From Aeromonas veronii bv. veronii (GTDB taxonomy: Bacteria; Pseudomonadota; Gammaproteobacteria; Enterobacterales; Aeromonadaceae): 34,847 bases of DNA. The notes beneath the pieces were generated by a model that was not told where the DNA came from, did not search any database, and worked only from the letters and a program-made list of their open reading frames with translations. Shown here in pieces: positions 24,801-33,626 of this stretch; the stretch's first letter is position 1; each line of letters begins with the position of its first letter. The position numbers and the translations under genes were made by a program. The stretch lies in assembly GCF_000820225.1 (NCBI RefSeq), contig NZ_CDDK01000042.1, positions 1 to 34,847 of the forward strand. The letters run 5' to 3'.

Positions 24801-25085
24801 GTGAAAAAGCTGGAAATGAAAGATCTGACCGAGGCCGAAAAAGCCGAGATAGCCTTGTTATTGCAAAAGGCACAAGCCAATGCAGACCACCAGCTGACCA
24901 ACGGAGAGCGGAACAAGATCCGCGAAGAGGGTCGCCTGAAAATTGTGGCCGACCGCGCCGAAGCGGCCAAGGCAGCCTCCAAGCTGGCTCGCGAGAAAGC
25001 CAAAGAGCGCGCCAAAAACCAGGTACTGCCGGAAACCTTCAGCTGGATTGATTCGGTCAGCAACAAGTTTCGCAGCAAGCGCTGA
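24801..25085 (+). CDS. Small charged helical protein of unknown function
   Basis: The 94-residue protein is almost wholly helical and charged: KDLTEAEKAEIALLLQKAQAN, NGERNKIREEGRLKIVADRAEAAKAAS, then a Lys/Glu/Ala stretch, and a short C-terminal LPETFSWIDSVSNKFRSKR. No membrane segment or signal peptide is present. I do not recognise a family with certainty. GTG 24801 has GGAG six bases upstream; the upstream open frame from 24747 has none. It ends at a strong terminator and is alone. Confidence 0.72.
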   Translation: MKKLEMKDLTEAEKAEIALLLQKAQANADHQLTNGERNKIREEGRLKIVADRAEAAKAASKLAREKAKERAKNQVLPETFSWIDSVSNKFRSKR

Positions 25086-25094
25086 TCCCCTCTT

Positions 25095-25133
25095 GCAAAA
25101 CGCCCGCTGGCACTTGTGCCTGCGGGCGTTTGC
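25095..25133 (+). terminator. Terminator after the small charged protein
   Basis: GCAAAACGCCCGC pairs with GCGGGCGTTTGC, enclosing a second GGCAC/GTGCC stem, giving a long composite hairpin with a T-rich side. Confidence 0.8.
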
Positions 25134-25320
25134 ATGTCTGGGCGATGCTCGATGAGCCAGATTTGGCGCCGCCATTGATTTGCCGCTCAGAAGCTAATCG
25201 CAGCAGCAAAGAAGTGATTTACATTGTGAGTTAGAGAGAACGCCAACTGACAATCCCCATCTATCGCCAGCTTTTCATTTTTTCTCATATTTTTTGCCAG
25301 AACTGGCTACATAGTCAGGA

Positions 25321-25341
25321 CAAAAAAGCCGAATCCGGCTT
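25321..25341 (-). terminator. Minus-strand terminator with no matching gene
   Basis: AAGCCG, loop AATC, CGGCTT; on the minus strand TTTTTTG follows. A TATAGT box at about 25397-25406 (minus) could give a transcript of about 75 bases ending here. A 29-codon frame runs across it but lacks a ribosome site. Confidence 0.55.
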
Positions 25342-25638
25342 GCCACAGGGTGATATGAGTCTGCACTGATTTTTCTATGCCGTTGAAATGCATCATGTTT
25401 ACTATAAAAAATGATATTTTTGGCTGTTACAAAACATTAATATCGAGATAAAGTTTGCTTTAAAAATGAGAGCGTGTTTTAATCTTTCTCGATGGTTCGG
25501 CAGTTCAGACCTGATTATGTTAGGCAGTCATTTTAGTAAAGCAGTGATTAGCATAAGCGTTATCCTCGGATAATTCTTATCAAATAATTCTCCTTCTTTA
25601 GTGCTCCCCATACGTATTGCTGACGAAAAATCAAAAAT

Positions 25639-25673
25639 TGCCATTTAGGTGGCATTCAACACTATTTAAGGAA
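25639..25673 (+). promoter_or_regulatory. Hairpin and ribosome site in the cold-shock leader
   Basis: TGCCA (25639-25643) and TGGCA (25650-25654) can pair, 14 bases before AAGGA (25669-25673). E. coli cspA has a short hairpin in the same place that helps translation in the cold; the similarity is in layout only. Confidence 0.45.
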
Positions 25674-25679
25674 ATTATT

Positions 25680-25892
25680 ATGTCTAACAAAATGACTGGT
25701 ACCGTTAAGTTCTTCAACGCTGAGAAAGGTTTTGGTTTCATCTCCCCGGCTGACGGCAGCAAAGACGTGTTCGTACACTTCTCCGCTATCCAGTCCACCA
25801 GCTTCAAAACCCTGGACGAAGGTCAGCGCGTTGAGTTCACCATCGAGCAAGGCCAGAAAGGCCCGGCTGCTGCCAACGTAGTTGGTCTGTAA
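25680..25892 (+). CDS. CspA family cold-shock protein
   Basis: The 70-residue protein is a single five-stranded cold-shock domain that binds single-stranded RNA and DNA and melts mRNA structure. RNP1 KGFGFI and RNP2 VFVHFSAI are intact, within [18 protein letters not shown] and the closing [13 protein letters not shown] 25680 follows AAGGA; the frame is open upstream to 25617 but that stretch is the AT-rich leader. The long leader suggests cold induction, although many Csp paralogues are constitutive. Confidence 0.97.
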   Translation: MSNKMTGTVKFFNAEKGFGFISPADGSKDVFVHFSAIQSTSFKTLDEGQRVEFTIEQGQKGPAAANVVGL

Positions 25893-25953
25893 TTCAAGCC
25901 GGAGCATGCTGCTGATGGCTCATGCCAACTGCTGACAGCTCTGCAAGAATTTA

Positions 25954-25979
25954 AAAAAACCCGCTTAGGCGGGTTTTTT
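25954..25979 (+). terminator. Cold-shock gene terminator
   Basis: CCCGC, loop TTAG, GCGGG flanked by six A and six T, extending the stem; a strong intrinsic terminator. Confidence 0.93.
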
Positions 25980-26160
25980 GTTTTTCCCGCTTTTTCCTCA
26001 CAGATCTCACCTCGCCCGACCGCTTGATCCCTCCCTTACACGCTCTCACCGCTTGAGTCTTAGAATGAGCTCCGAATGGACTCAAAATGTAAAATAGTGA
26101 CGAAAAAGTCAGGTTATCCGCTGTATTTGCCGCGAATTCTTGCTATTTTGCGCGCCACCA

Positions 26161-26176
26161 ACGCAAACGATTTCCT
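26161..26176. promoter_or_regulatory. PurR operator upstream of the purine permease
   Basis: ACGCAAACGATTTCCT matches the PurR consensus ANGCAANCGNTTNCNT at every defined base. It lies 21 bases before the permease start, so PurR with hypoxanthine or guanine would repress the gene. Confidence 0.88.
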
Positions 26177-26196
26177 TCACACTTTCAGGATTAGTT

Positions 26197-27555
26197 ATGG
26201 CAAAGCAAGATATGGCCGCCCAAACAGGGACAGGCGGCTTTCTGGACTCTTATTTTTCCATTTCTGCGCGCGGCAGCAGCGTGCGTCAGGAGCTGGTCGC
26301 GGGGCTGACCACCTTCCTGGCGATGGTCTACAGCATCATAGTGGTGCCGAACATGCTGGGTGCTGCCGGCTTTGAGCAGGGCCCGGTGTTTGTGGCCACC
26401 TGTTTGATCGCCGCCTTCGGCTCCCTGCTGATGGGTCTGTGGGCCAAGCTGCCGATGGCTATCGGTTGCGCCATCTCTCTCACCGCCTTTACCGCATTCA
26501 GCTTGGTGCTGGGTCAGGGGCTGAGCATTCCGGTCGCCCTGGGCGCCATCTTCCTGATGGGTGTGCTGTTTACCCTGATCAGCGTCACTGGCGTGCGCCA
26601 GTGGATCCTGGACAACCTCCCCTCCGGCATCGCTCACGGCACCGGCATCGGTATCGGTCTGTTTCTGCTGCTGATCGCCACCAACGGCGTTGGCATGGTG
26701 ATCAAGAACGAAGGGGCTGGTCTGCCGGTTCAACTGGGTGAAGTGACCGCCTTCCCAGTGATCATGACGGTGCTGGGTCTGGCTGCCATCTTCGGTCTGG
26801 AGCGTCGCAAGGTGCCGGGCGGCATCCTGATGGTGATCATCGCCATCTCCATCCTCGGCCTTATCTTCGACCCGAAAGTGACCTGGCAGGGCTTCTTCGC
26901 CATGCCGAGCCTGACTGGCGAGAAAGGCTCTCTGGTTGGCAGCATGGATCTGCTGGGCGCCCTCAATCCGGTAGTCATTCCGACCGTACTGGCGCTGGTG
27001 ATGACCGCCGTGTTTGACGCCACCGGCACCATCCGTGCCGTGGCCGGTCAGGCTGGCCTTATCAACGAGCGTGGCCACATCATCAGCGGCGGCAAGGCCC
27101 TGACTGCCGACTCCGTCAGCAGCATGGTGGCAGGTGCCGTTGGTGGTGCTCCGGCTGCCGTCTACATCGAATCCGCCGCAGGCACCGCGGCCGGTGGCAA
27201 GACCGGTCTGACCGCCGCGCTGGTCGGCGTGCTGTTCCTGCTGATGATCTTCCTCTCCCCGCTCAGCTATCTGGTACCGGCTTACGCCACCGCACCGGCC
27301 CTGATGTATGTCGGTCTGCTGATGCTGGGCAACGTCACCAAGCTGGACTTCAGCGACTCGGTTGATGCGCTCTCCGGCATGCTGTGCGCCGTCTTCATCG
27401 TACTGACCTGCAACATCGTGACCGGCATCATGCTGGGCTTCGTGGCACTGGTCGTTGGCCGCATCTTCGCTGCCGAGTGGAAGAAGCTCAACGTCGGCAC
27501 CGTCATCATCGCCCTGGCGCTGGTGGTCTTCTATGCCGGTGGCTGGGCCATCTAA
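26197..27555 (+). CDS. AzgA/GhxP-like purine (hypoxanthine/guanine/adenine) permease
   Basis: This 452-residue inner-membrane transporter of the NCS2 AzgA subgroup imports purine bases with protons. Landmarks are [55 protein letters not shown], the [15 protein letters not shown] segment and [37 protein letters not shown] split motif (ESAAG...GGKTGLTA). Twelve to fourteen membrane helices are expected. ATG 26197 has AGGA six bases upstream; the upstream frame to 26140 crosses the PurR box. The PurR box supports a purine role independently of homology. Substrate among guanine/hypoxanthine and adenine cannot be fixed by eye. Confidence 0.93.
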   Translation: MAKQDMAAQTGTGGFLDSYFSISARGSSVRQELVAGLTTFLAMVYSIIVVPNMLGAAGFEQGPVFVATCLIAAFGSLLMGLWAKLPMAIGCAISLTAFTAFSLVLGQGLSIPVALGAIFLMGVLFTLISVTGVRQWILDNLPSGIAHGTGIGIGLFLLLIATNGVGMVIKNEGAGLPVQLGEVTAFPVIMTVLGLAAIFGLERRKVPGGILMVIIAISILGLIFDPKVTWQGFFAMPSLTGEKGSLVGSMDLLGALNPVVIPTVLALVMTAVFDATGTIRAVAGQAGLINERGHIISGGKALTADSVSSMVAGAVGGAPAAVYIESAAGTAAGGKTGLTAALVGVLFLLMIFLSPLSYLVPAYATAPALMYVGLLMLGNVTKLDFSDSVDALSGMLCAVFIVLTCNIVTGIMLGFVALVVGRIFAAEWKKLNVGTVIIALALVVFYAGGWAI

Positions 27556-27582
27556 TCCATCCGCATATTCCGGTTATAGCCT

Positions 27583-27605
27583 AGGGCCCTGCGGGGCCCT
27601 TTTTC
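27583..27605 (+). terminator. Purine permease terminator
   Basis: AGGGCCC, loop TGCG, GGGCCCT is a perfect 7-bp stem followed by TTTTC. Confidence 0.9.
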
Positions 27606-27651
27606 ATGGCTGTGAGTCAGCTAACAGTTTCCCGCCCGTTTGCCCTGCGCC

Positions 27652-27690
27652 GTTTCAGATTGAAACACCTATCCCCCTTCTGCTGTTTCA
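27652..27690. promoter_or_regulatory. Dyad repeats upstream of dhaK
   Basis: GTTTCA-GAT-TGAAAC (27652-27666) is a perfect 6-bp dyad, and TGTTTCA follows at 27684-27690, giving a second inverted pair with TGAAACA (27661-27667). These lie 104-142 bases before the dhaK start and are candidate sites for DhaR. TGTTTCA recurs at 30228-30234 before gldA. Assignment to DhaR is inferred. Confidence 0.4.
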
Positions 27691-27793
27691 AATCCGAACC
27701 AAACAGGCCGTCATTTTTATCCCTCTTTCTGTCGTTAGACTGGCTCCATCAACCATTTGCCCACCCGAGCGGTGGCAAGCCAAGGAGTGAGCC

Positions 27794-28864
27794 ATGAAGA
27801 AACTGATCAATGCCGTCGATGCTGTGGTCCGTGAACAACTGATGGGGATGGCAGCCGCCCACCCCGAGCTCAAGGTACGTATCGAACCCCACTACATCAC
27901 CCGCGCCGACTCCCCCGTGATGGGCAAGGTGGCGCTGGTCTCCGGCGGTGGCAGCGGCCACGAGCCGATGCACGGCGGTCTGGTGGGCAAAGGGATGCTG
28001 GATGGCGCCTGCCCCGGCGAGATTTTTACCTCCCCGACCCCGGATCAGATGTATGAGTGCGGACAAGCCGTTGATGGCGGCGCGGGCGTGCTGTTTCTGG
28101 TGAAGAACTACACCGGCGACGTGCTCAACTTCGAGACCGCGGTCGAGCTGCTGCACGGCGATGGGGTCAAGGTGGGCTTCGCCCTGATCGATGACGATGT
28201 GGCGGTCAAAGACAGCCTCTACACCGCAGGTCGCCGTGGCGTCGCCACGACAGTGCTGTGCGAGAAGCTGGTCGGTGCCGCCGCCGAAGCGGGCTACGAT
28301 CTGGCGCGTTGCGAGGCGCTGGCCCGTCGCATCAACAACCAGAGCCGCACCATAGGCGTGGCTATGCATGCCTGCACCGTGCCGGCCGCTGGCAAGCCCT
28401 CCTTCACCCTGGCGGACAACGAGCTGGAGTTCGGCGTCGGTATCCACGGCGAGCCGGGCATCGAGCGCCGCCCCTTCACCGACCTCAATACCCTGGTGGA
28501 CGACATGTTCAGCGAGCTTGCTGACAATACCCCCTATGGCCGTACCCTGCGCCACTGGGATCGCACCAGCGGCAGCTGGCAGGAAGAGCACACCTTTATC
28601 GAGCCGCTCAACAAGGGCGATCGGGTTATCGCGCTGGTTAACAGCCTCGGCGGCACCCCCATCTCCGAGCTCTATGGCGTCTATGGTCGCCTCGCCACCC
28701 TGTGCGAAGAGGCGGGCATCCATCTGGTGCGCAACCTGATTGGTCCCTACTGCACCTCCCTCGACATGACCGGCATCTCCATCACATTGCTCAAGGTGGA
28801 TGATGAGCTGATGACCCTGTGGGATGCCCCCGTTCACACCCCCGCCCTGCGTCGCGGCTGCTAA
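27794..28864 (+). CDS. dhaK: Dihydroxyacetone kinase subunit DhaK
   Basis: DhaK binds dihydroxyacetone as a covalent hemiaminal, which DhaL-ADP/ATP then phosphorylates. The 356-residue length is identical to E. coli DhaK. Catalytic residues occupy the same numbers: His56 in GGGSGHEP, Asp109 in YTGDVLNFE, and the covalent His218 in [15 protein letters not shown] precedes ATG 27794. It is the first gene of dhaKLM; the spacing to dhaL is nine bases. Upstream repeats are candidate DhaR sites. Confidence 0.98.
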   Translation: MKKLINAVDAVVREQLMGMAAAHPELKVRIEPHYITRADSPVMGKVALVSGGGSGHEPMHGGLVGKGMLDGACPGEIFTSPTPDQMYECGQAVDGGAGVLFLVKNYTGDVLNFETAVELLHGDGVKVGFALIDDDVAVKDSLYTAGRRGVATTVLCEKLVGAAAEAGYDLARCEALARRINNQSRTIGVAMHACTVPAAGKPSFTLADNELEFGVGIHGEPGIERRPFTDLNTLVDDMFSELADNTPYGRTLRHWDRTSGSWQEEHTFIEPLNKGDRVIALVNSLGGTPISELYGVYGRLATLCEEAGIHLVRNLIGPYCTSLDMTGISITLLKVDDELMTLWDAPVHTPALRRGC

Positions 28865-28873
28865 GGAGAACCC

Positions 28874-29503
28874 ATGTTAAGCAAGCATCACATCGTCAAC
28901 TGGCTGCTCGACTGCGAACACATCTTTACCGAGCAGCGCGACTACCTCACCGCGCTGGATACCGACATCGGCGATGGCGACCACGGCCTCAACATGCAGC
29001 GCGGCTTCGCCAAGGTGGCCGAGAAGCTGCCCGCGGTAGCGGACAAGGATATCGGTCAGGTGCTGAAAACCACCGGCATGACCTTGCTCTCCTCGGTCGG
29101 CGGTGCCAGTGGCCCGCTCTACGGCACCTTCTTTATCCGGGCGGCAGCCAGCACCGACGCCTGCCAGAGCCTCAGCCTCAGCCAGTTGTGCAAAATGCTC
29201 AGTGACGGGGTCGAGGGGATCGTCTCGCGCGGCCGCGCCGAGCCGGGTGACAAGACCATGTGCGATGCCTGGTGGCCAGCACTAGCCGCCCTGCAACAGG
29301 CGCAGCAGCAAGAGTTGCCCCTCAACGAGGCGCTGGACAAGGCAGTGGCAGCCGCAGCAGCCGGTACCGAGGCGACCATCCAGATGCAGGCCCGCAAGGG
29401 GCGCGCCAGCTATCTTGGCGAACGCAGCATCGGCCATCAGGATGCCGGGGCCACCTCGACCCTGCTGCTGCTGACCGCCCTGCGTGACAGAGCGAGGTTG
29501 TGA
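28874..29503 (+). CDS. dhaL: Dihydroxyacetone kinase subunit DhaL
   Basis: DhaL carries tightly bound ADP, which DhaM rephosphorylates in place, and passes phosphate to dihydroxyacetone on DhaK. The 209-residue protein (E. coli 210) has the Mg-binding Asp cluster in LDTDIGDGDHGLNM (Asp29, 34, 36), the GMTLLSSVGGASGPLYGTFF nucleotide loop and the C-terminal SIGHQDAGATSTLL. AAGGAG lies between the dhaK stop and this start. dhaM begins one base after its stop codon. Confidence 0.97.
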   Translation: MLSKHHIVNWLLDCEHIFTEQRDYLTALDTDIGDGDHGLNMQRGFAKVAEKLPAVADKDIGQVLKTTGMTLLSSVGGASGPLYGTFFIRAAASTDACQSLSLSQLCKMLSDGVEGIVSRGRAEPGDKTMCDAWWPALAALQQAQQQELPLNEALDKAVAAAAAGTEATIQMQARKGRASYLGERSIGHQDAGATSTLLLLTALRDRARL

Positions 29504-29504
29504 C

Positions 29505-30221
29505 ATGATCGGAATCGTAGTTGTCTCTCACAGCGCCATGCTGGCGGCCGGCTTGAAAGCGCTGGCCGATCAGCTCGGCAGCCCGGCCCGATTGCTGCTG
29601 GCGGCCGGGGTCGATGACGCCGACCACCCCATCGGCACCAATGCCATCGCGGTGATGAGTGCGATTGAAGAGGCGGATGACGGCAGCGGCGTGCTGGTGC
29701 TGATGGACTTGGGCAGCGCTCTGCTGAGCGCCGAGACCGCCCTAGAACTGCTGCCACCCGAGTTAAGCGCAAGGGTGCGGCTCTGCCCCGCTCCGCTGGT
29801 GGAGGGCACCCTGGCCGCCGTGGTGGCGGCCGGTTCCGGCCTGACGCTGGACGAGGTCGCCGCCGAAGCGCTCGGCGCGCTGGGCCCGAAACAGGCGATG
29901 CTACCTGCCAGCCCAGCGCAGGCCGCCATCGAGACAGCCCCCGTTGCCGACGACGGCTGGCTGCGCTGCGAAGTGGTGGTGGATAACCCCCACGGCCTGC
30001 ATGTGCGCCCCGCCGCCCGGCTGGTGGCTGCCCTCAAGCCCTTTGCTGCCGAACTCAAGCTGCAAAAGGGGGACAAAGAGGCCAACCCCCGCAGCCTGAC
30101 CCGGCTCGCCATGCTCAATGTGCGTCAGGGCGACCAACTCACCCTGCTGGCACGCGGCGAGGATGCCAACGCCGCACTGACCTGCTTCCAGCAGCTGGCC
30201 GCCGAGCGCTTTGGCGACTGA
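29505..30221 (+). CDS. dhaM: PTS-type phosphodonor DhaM, two-domain form
   Basis: DhaM passes phosphate from the PTS to the ADP on DhaL. The 238-residue protein has an EIIA-Man-like domain (residues 1-125) with active His9 in VVVSHSAML, as in E. coli, and an HPr-like domain (about 153-238) with active His166 in NPHGLHVRPA. E. coli DhaM (472 residues) also has a truncated EI-like domain, absent here; this form must take phosphate from general EI or HPr. ATG 29505 is chosen because it gives the canonical start; the frame is open to 29484 within dhaL. Confidence 0.95.
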   Translation: MIGIVVVSHSAMLAAGLKALADQLGSPARLLLAAGVDDADHPIGTNAIAVMSAIEEADDGSGVLVLMDLGSALLSAETALELLPPELSARVRLCPAPLVEGTLAAVVAAGSGLTLDEVAAEALGALGPKQAMLPASPAQAAIETAPVADDGWLRCEVVVDNPHGLHVRPAARLVAALKPFAAELKLQKGDKEANPRSLTRLAMLNVRQGDQLTLLARGEDANAALTCFQQLAAERFGD

Positions 30222-30346
30222 AGCCACTGTTTCAAGGGGCTGCACTCGCTCGCTGAGCCTGTGCAGCTTCATTCAAGACGAAGGAGTCCCCGGCACTGCC
30301 GCCCCTTCGCCCCGATTCTTAATTAGTAAAGAGAGAGGGATAGAAT
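30222..30346. other. dhaM-gldA spacer
   Basis: The 125 bases contain a GCTGCAC/GTGCAGC hairpin (30239-30267) with TTCATTC after it, and a TGTTTCA half-site at 30228-30234. The hairpin may be a weak terminator or processing site; gldA has its own ribosome site (GAGAGGG). Confidence 0.45.
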
Positions 30347-31429
30347 ATGGACCGCATTATCATCAGCCCCAGCAAATACGTGCAAGGCAACGGGGCCCTC
30401 GCCAATATCGGCAACTACGTCAACGCGCTCGGCAGCAAGCCGCTGATCCTGGCCGACGCCTTCGTCACCAAGCTGGTCGGCGATACCGTGGCCACCAGCT
30501 TCCACGGTGCAGGCATCCAGCCGGAGTTCGACTGCTTCAACGGCGAGTGCTCCCGCCCCGAGATCGACCGCCTGCTGGCCCGCTGCAACCAGACCCCGTT
30601 TGACGTCATCATCGGCATCGGCGGCGGCAAAACGCTGGATACCGCCAAGTCGGTCGCCTTCTATCAGAAGGTGCCGGTGGTCATAGTGCCCACCATCGCC
30701 TCCACCGATGCCCCCACCAGCGCGCTGGCGGTCATCTACACCCCGGAAGGCCAGTTCAGCGAATACCTGATGATCCCGACCAACCCTAACATGGTCATCA
30801 TGGATACCGGCGTGGTCTCCCGCGCTCCGGTGCGGCTCTTGGTCTCCGGCATGGGGGATGCGCTCTCCACCTACTTCGAGGCGCGCGCCAACAAGGTCTC
30901 CGGTTGCCAGACCATGGCCGGTGGCGCTTCTACGCTGGCGGCGCAGGCCATCGCAGAGCTCTGCTACAAGACCCTGCTGGCCGATGGCTACAAGGCCAAG
31001 CTGGCGGTGGAGCAGGGAATCTGCACCAAGGCGGTGGAGAACATCATCGAGGCCAACACCTACCTGAGCGGTATCGGCTTCGAGAGCAGCGGGCTGGCCG
31101 CCGCCCACGCCATCCACAACGGCCTGACCCAGCTGGCCGAGTGTCACCACCTCTACCACGGTGAGAAAGTGGCATTCGGTACCCTGGTGCAGCTGGTGCT
31201 GGAGAATGCGCCGATGGCGGAGATCGAAACCGTACTGGCCTTCTGCCGCTCGGTGGGCCTGCCGACCAACCTGCATATGATGGGGGTCAAGGAGCTGGAT
31301 ATGGCGCGCCTGATGGAAGTGGCCAAAGCCTCCACCGCCGAGGGCGAAACCATCCACAATATGCCGTTCAAGGTCACCGCCGAGGATGTGCTGGCGGCCA
31401 TCGTCACTGCCCACCAGCTGGGGCTGTAA
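30347..31429 (+). CDS. gldA: Glycerol dehydrogenase
   Basis: GldA is a zinc-dependent NAD+ enzyme that interconverts glycerol and dihydroxyacetone, the substrate of DhaKLM. The 360-residue protein (E. coli 367) shows IISPSKYVQGNGAL, the NAD loop GIGGGKTLDTAK, VPTIASTDAPTSALAV, GMGDALSTYFEA with the first zinc ligand, and the two histidine ligands in GLAAAHAIHNGLT and HHLYHGEKVAFG. It follows dhaM on the same strand, so the cluster converts glycerol to dihydroxyacetone phosphate. Confidence 0.97.
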   Translation: MDRIIISPSKYVQGNGALANIGNYVNALGSKPLILADAFVTKLVGDTVATSFHGAGIQPEFDCFNGECSRPEIDRLLARCNQTPFDVIIGIGGGKTLDTAKSVAFYQKVPVVIVPTIASTDAPTSALAVIYTPEGQFSEYLMIPTNPNMVIMDTGVVSRAPVRLLVSGMGDALSTYFEARANKVSGCQTMAGGASTLAAQAIAELCYKTLLADGYKAKLAVEQGICTKAVENIIEANTYLSGIGFESSGLAAAHAIHNGLTQLAECHHLYHGEKVAFGTLVQLVLENAPMAEIETVLAFCRSVGLPTNLHMMGVKELDMARLMEVAKASTAEGETIHNMPFKVTAEDVLAAIVTAHQLGL

Positions 31430-31458
31430 CCGCGCTACGACTGACCCTTCCATATAAC

Positions 31459-31490
31459 ACGGCCCCGCAACTGCGGGGCCGTTTCATTTT
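31459..31490 (+). terminator. gldA terminator
   Basis: ACGGCCCCGC, loop AACT, GCGGGGCCGT gives a 10-bp stem followed by TTCATTTT. It separates gldA from the convergent dhaR. Confidence 0.85.
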
Positions 31491-31523
31491 CAGCGGGCCG
31501 GTTTGCAACGGCCTCAATAGCCA

Positions 31524-33425
31524 TCAGCCATGATAGTCGGCGGGATCGATCTCGAGCAGCTTGAGTCGTCGCCACAGGGTGGTGCGGCTGATACCCAAAT
31601 GCTGAGCCATCTGGCTCACCTGCCCCTTGCAGGCGTGGGCGCAGCGCAGGATAGCTTGCCGCTCCAGCTCCGCCAGCGTGAGCAGCGGTTGCCCCACCAC
31701 CTCGTCTGCCACCCGCTGATAGCCGTGCCGAATGGCGGCGGGCAGCGCCTCTGGCGGGATCGGCCCCTGACCGGCGTGGAGCAACGCATGCTCCACCGCG
31801 CTGCGCAGCTCCCCCAGATTGCCGGGCCAGGGATAGGCGAGCAGACAATCGAGGGCCGCCGGGCTGAACTGGCGCACCGGTTCGCGCCCCTGCGCCGCCA
31901 ACTGCTGGCTGATAAGACCCGGCAGATCGGCCGCGCGCTCCCGCAGCCCCGGCAACCACAGCTCGCACGCCTGCAAGGCATAGAGCAGCTGGCGGCCAAA
32001 CAGCCCCTCCTGCACCAGCTGCTCCAGCGGGGCGCTGCTGGTGGCGATGATCCGCACCTTGAGCGGCAGGATACGGGCCGAATCGAAGCGCTGGATGCGA
32101 CCGGTTTTGAGCAGTTGCAGCAGCGCCGCCTGCATGGGAGCGGAGAGACACTCCACCTGCTCCAGCACTAACGTGCCGCCGTGAGCCAGCTCGAACTTGC
32201 CCGCCCGCTCCTGCCCCGCCTCGTCGGAGCCCATCAGCTCCAGCGCCATCCGCTCGCTCGGCAGCGCCTTGCAGTTGAGGGTAATGAGCGGCCCGGCGGC
32301 CCGTTCGCTACCAAAGTGGATCGCCTCCGCCAGCTGGGCCTTGCCCACCTCCTCCTCGCCGCGAAGCAGGATCGGCCCCTGACTCTGGGCCGCCTGCCGG
32401 GCATAGCGCAGCAGCTTGTGCATGGCGCTCGACTCCCCCACCAGCGCCGACAGCTCGGGCACCGTCTGGCGCAGCTGGTGAATGGCCCGCAGCCGATCAA
32501 CCGGGTGCAGCAGGGCGATAAAGCTGACCCCCTCCGGCCCCGGCAGCGGCTTGAGGCTCACCAGCGCATTGATGAACTCCCCCTCCTGCGCGCCCAGCCG
32601 CTCCAGCGTCACCTCCACATGACTCAGTGGCGTCTGCCCCCTGATGGCCAGCTGCAACCGATGGGGTAGCAGCAGGTGCTGCTCCAGCGGCTGGCCGAGA
32701 CAGAGCGCCGGATCGAGCCGCAGCCGGTTGGCAGCCAGCGCGTTGAGGTAGCGCAGCCGCCCCTGCGGGTCCCAGGCCAGCACGCCGTCATCCATGCCAT
32801 CGAGCAGGGCGTAAAGCTCGCTCAGGTGGTGCTGGGACTCCTGCATCAGGGTCTCCATCTGCAGCAGGTGGGCCAGCTCGCGTCCGGCACTGACGGTGAG
32901 CGCCAGATCGCCAGCGCTCGCCTCCTCCACCTTGCAGATCAAGGCGATGATGGCGACCTGACGGCCATTGCTGTTGTAGACCGGACTGGCGCAGCTGTGC
33001 CACGGGTGCAGGGTCTGATTGAAATGCTGGGCACCGCTGACGCAGAGCGGCACGCCCTCCAGCGCCGCCAGATTGATGGCATTGGTGCCGATGCGCCCCT
33101 CGCTGAAGAAGGCGCCGGGGCCAAACCCCAGCGCCGCCAACTCGCGCAGGGTGTCGGGGTGGCCGGTCTGGGCCAGCAGACAGCCGCTCTCGTCGGTGAG
33201 CAGCAGGGCGCAGGGGCGCCCCTCCATAAATTCGTAGAGATCCTCGAGGGCCATCTCGCCGGTGGTGAGCAGGTCGCGCTTGCGCTGGCGCAGGCTCTGC
33301 AAGGTCTGCCCCTTGGCGCAGTGGGGCGGATGCCAGAGGGTGGCACTGGTCTGGTGGGCGCAGCGCAGCCAGGATGCCTGCAGATAGTCAGGCCAAGCGA
33401 GCAGCGGCTGAAGGTCAGATGGCAT
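31524..33425 (-). CDS. dhaR: DhaR, transcriptional regulator of the dha genes
   Basis: DhaR activates dha genes; in E. coli DhaL-ADP stimulates it and DhaK inhibits it. The 633-residue protein has a GAF-like sensor (about 60-190), a PAS-like region (about 205-290), an AAA+ domain (about 325-540) and a Fis-type HTH at the end (VSQMAQHLGISRTTLWRRLK). The AAA+ domain is degenerate: Walker A reads GEEEVGK, the GAFTGA loop that contacts sigma-54 is missing, and Walker B reads LVLEQVE in place of DE. It therefore should not drive sigma-54 promoters, in line with E. coli DhaR. The start at 33425 gives the usual N-terminus; GTG 33470 in frame is an alternative. Confidence 0.92.
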   Translation of the reverse strand: MPSDLQPLLAWPDYLQASWLRCAHQTSATLWHPPHCAKGQTLQSLRQRKRDLLTTGEMALEDLYEFMEGRPCALLLTDESGCLLAQTGHPDTLRELAALGFGPGAFFSEGRIGTNAINLAALEGVPLCVSGAQHFNQTLHPWHSCASPVYNSNGRQVAIIALICKVEEASAGDLALTVSAGRELAHLLQMETLMQESQHHLSELYALLDGMDDGVLAWDPQGRLRYLNALAANRLRLDPALCLGQPLEQHLLLPHRLQLAIRGQTPLSHVEVTLERLGAQEGEFINALVSLKPLPGPEGVSFIALLHPVDRLRAIHQLRQTVPELSALVGESSAMHKLLRYARQAAQSQGPILLRGEEEVGKAQLAEAIHFGSERAAGPLITLNCKALPSERMALELMGSDEAGQERAGKFELAHGGTLVLEQVECLSAPMQAALLQLLKTGRIQRFDSARILPLKVRIIATSSAPLEQLVQEGLFGRQLLYALQACELWLPGLRERAADLPGLISQQLAAQGREPVRQFSPAALDCLLAYPWPGNLGELRSAVEHALLHAGQGPIPPEALPAAIRHGYQRVADEVVGQPLLTLAELERQAILRCAHACKGQVSQMAQHLGISRTTLWRRLKLLEIDPADYHG

Positions 33426-33626
33426 GGTCACAGCAATATCCGGCAAGATGTGAGCCGACCATTTAACCACGCCAGCGCCCCCGATTCAGTGACCTGCCTC
33501 AGAGGGTGGCAACCCCGCCCTCCTCTCGGTCCGGTTCGCCTCCGAATTTGGCGGCAAGGTCGTCGCCAGTGGTGGAATTCGCTGCATCACCCTCCACCAA
33601 CCCGCCTGAGACTCATCTACCCACTG

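Larger units (their letters stand above)
25134..25679. other. Long AT-rich region upstream of the cold-shock gene
   Basis: The 546 bases contain no convincing protein gene. They carry the promoter and probably a long leader of the cold-shock gene, as in E. coli cspA. Two items stand out: a minus-strand terminator at 25321-25341 and a hairpin TGCCA/TGGCA at 25639-25654 just before the ribosome site. Confidence 0.5.
25893..26196. other. Spacer between cold-shock and purine permease genes
   Basis: It holds the cold-shock terminator (25954-25979) and, at its right end, the PurR box and ribosome site of the permease. Nothing else was recognised. Confidence 0.5.

Noticed and set aside
25319..25408. 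29-codon minus-strand frame upstream of the cold-shock gene
   Set aside because: No ribosome site, and the terminator hairpin lies inside it; a small RNA explains it better.
27749..28837. 362-codon frame opposite dhaK, and similar frames opposite gldA (30323-31453) and dhaR (31530-32171, 32676-33695)
   Set aside because: All are antisense to well-recognised genes with intact catalytic residues.
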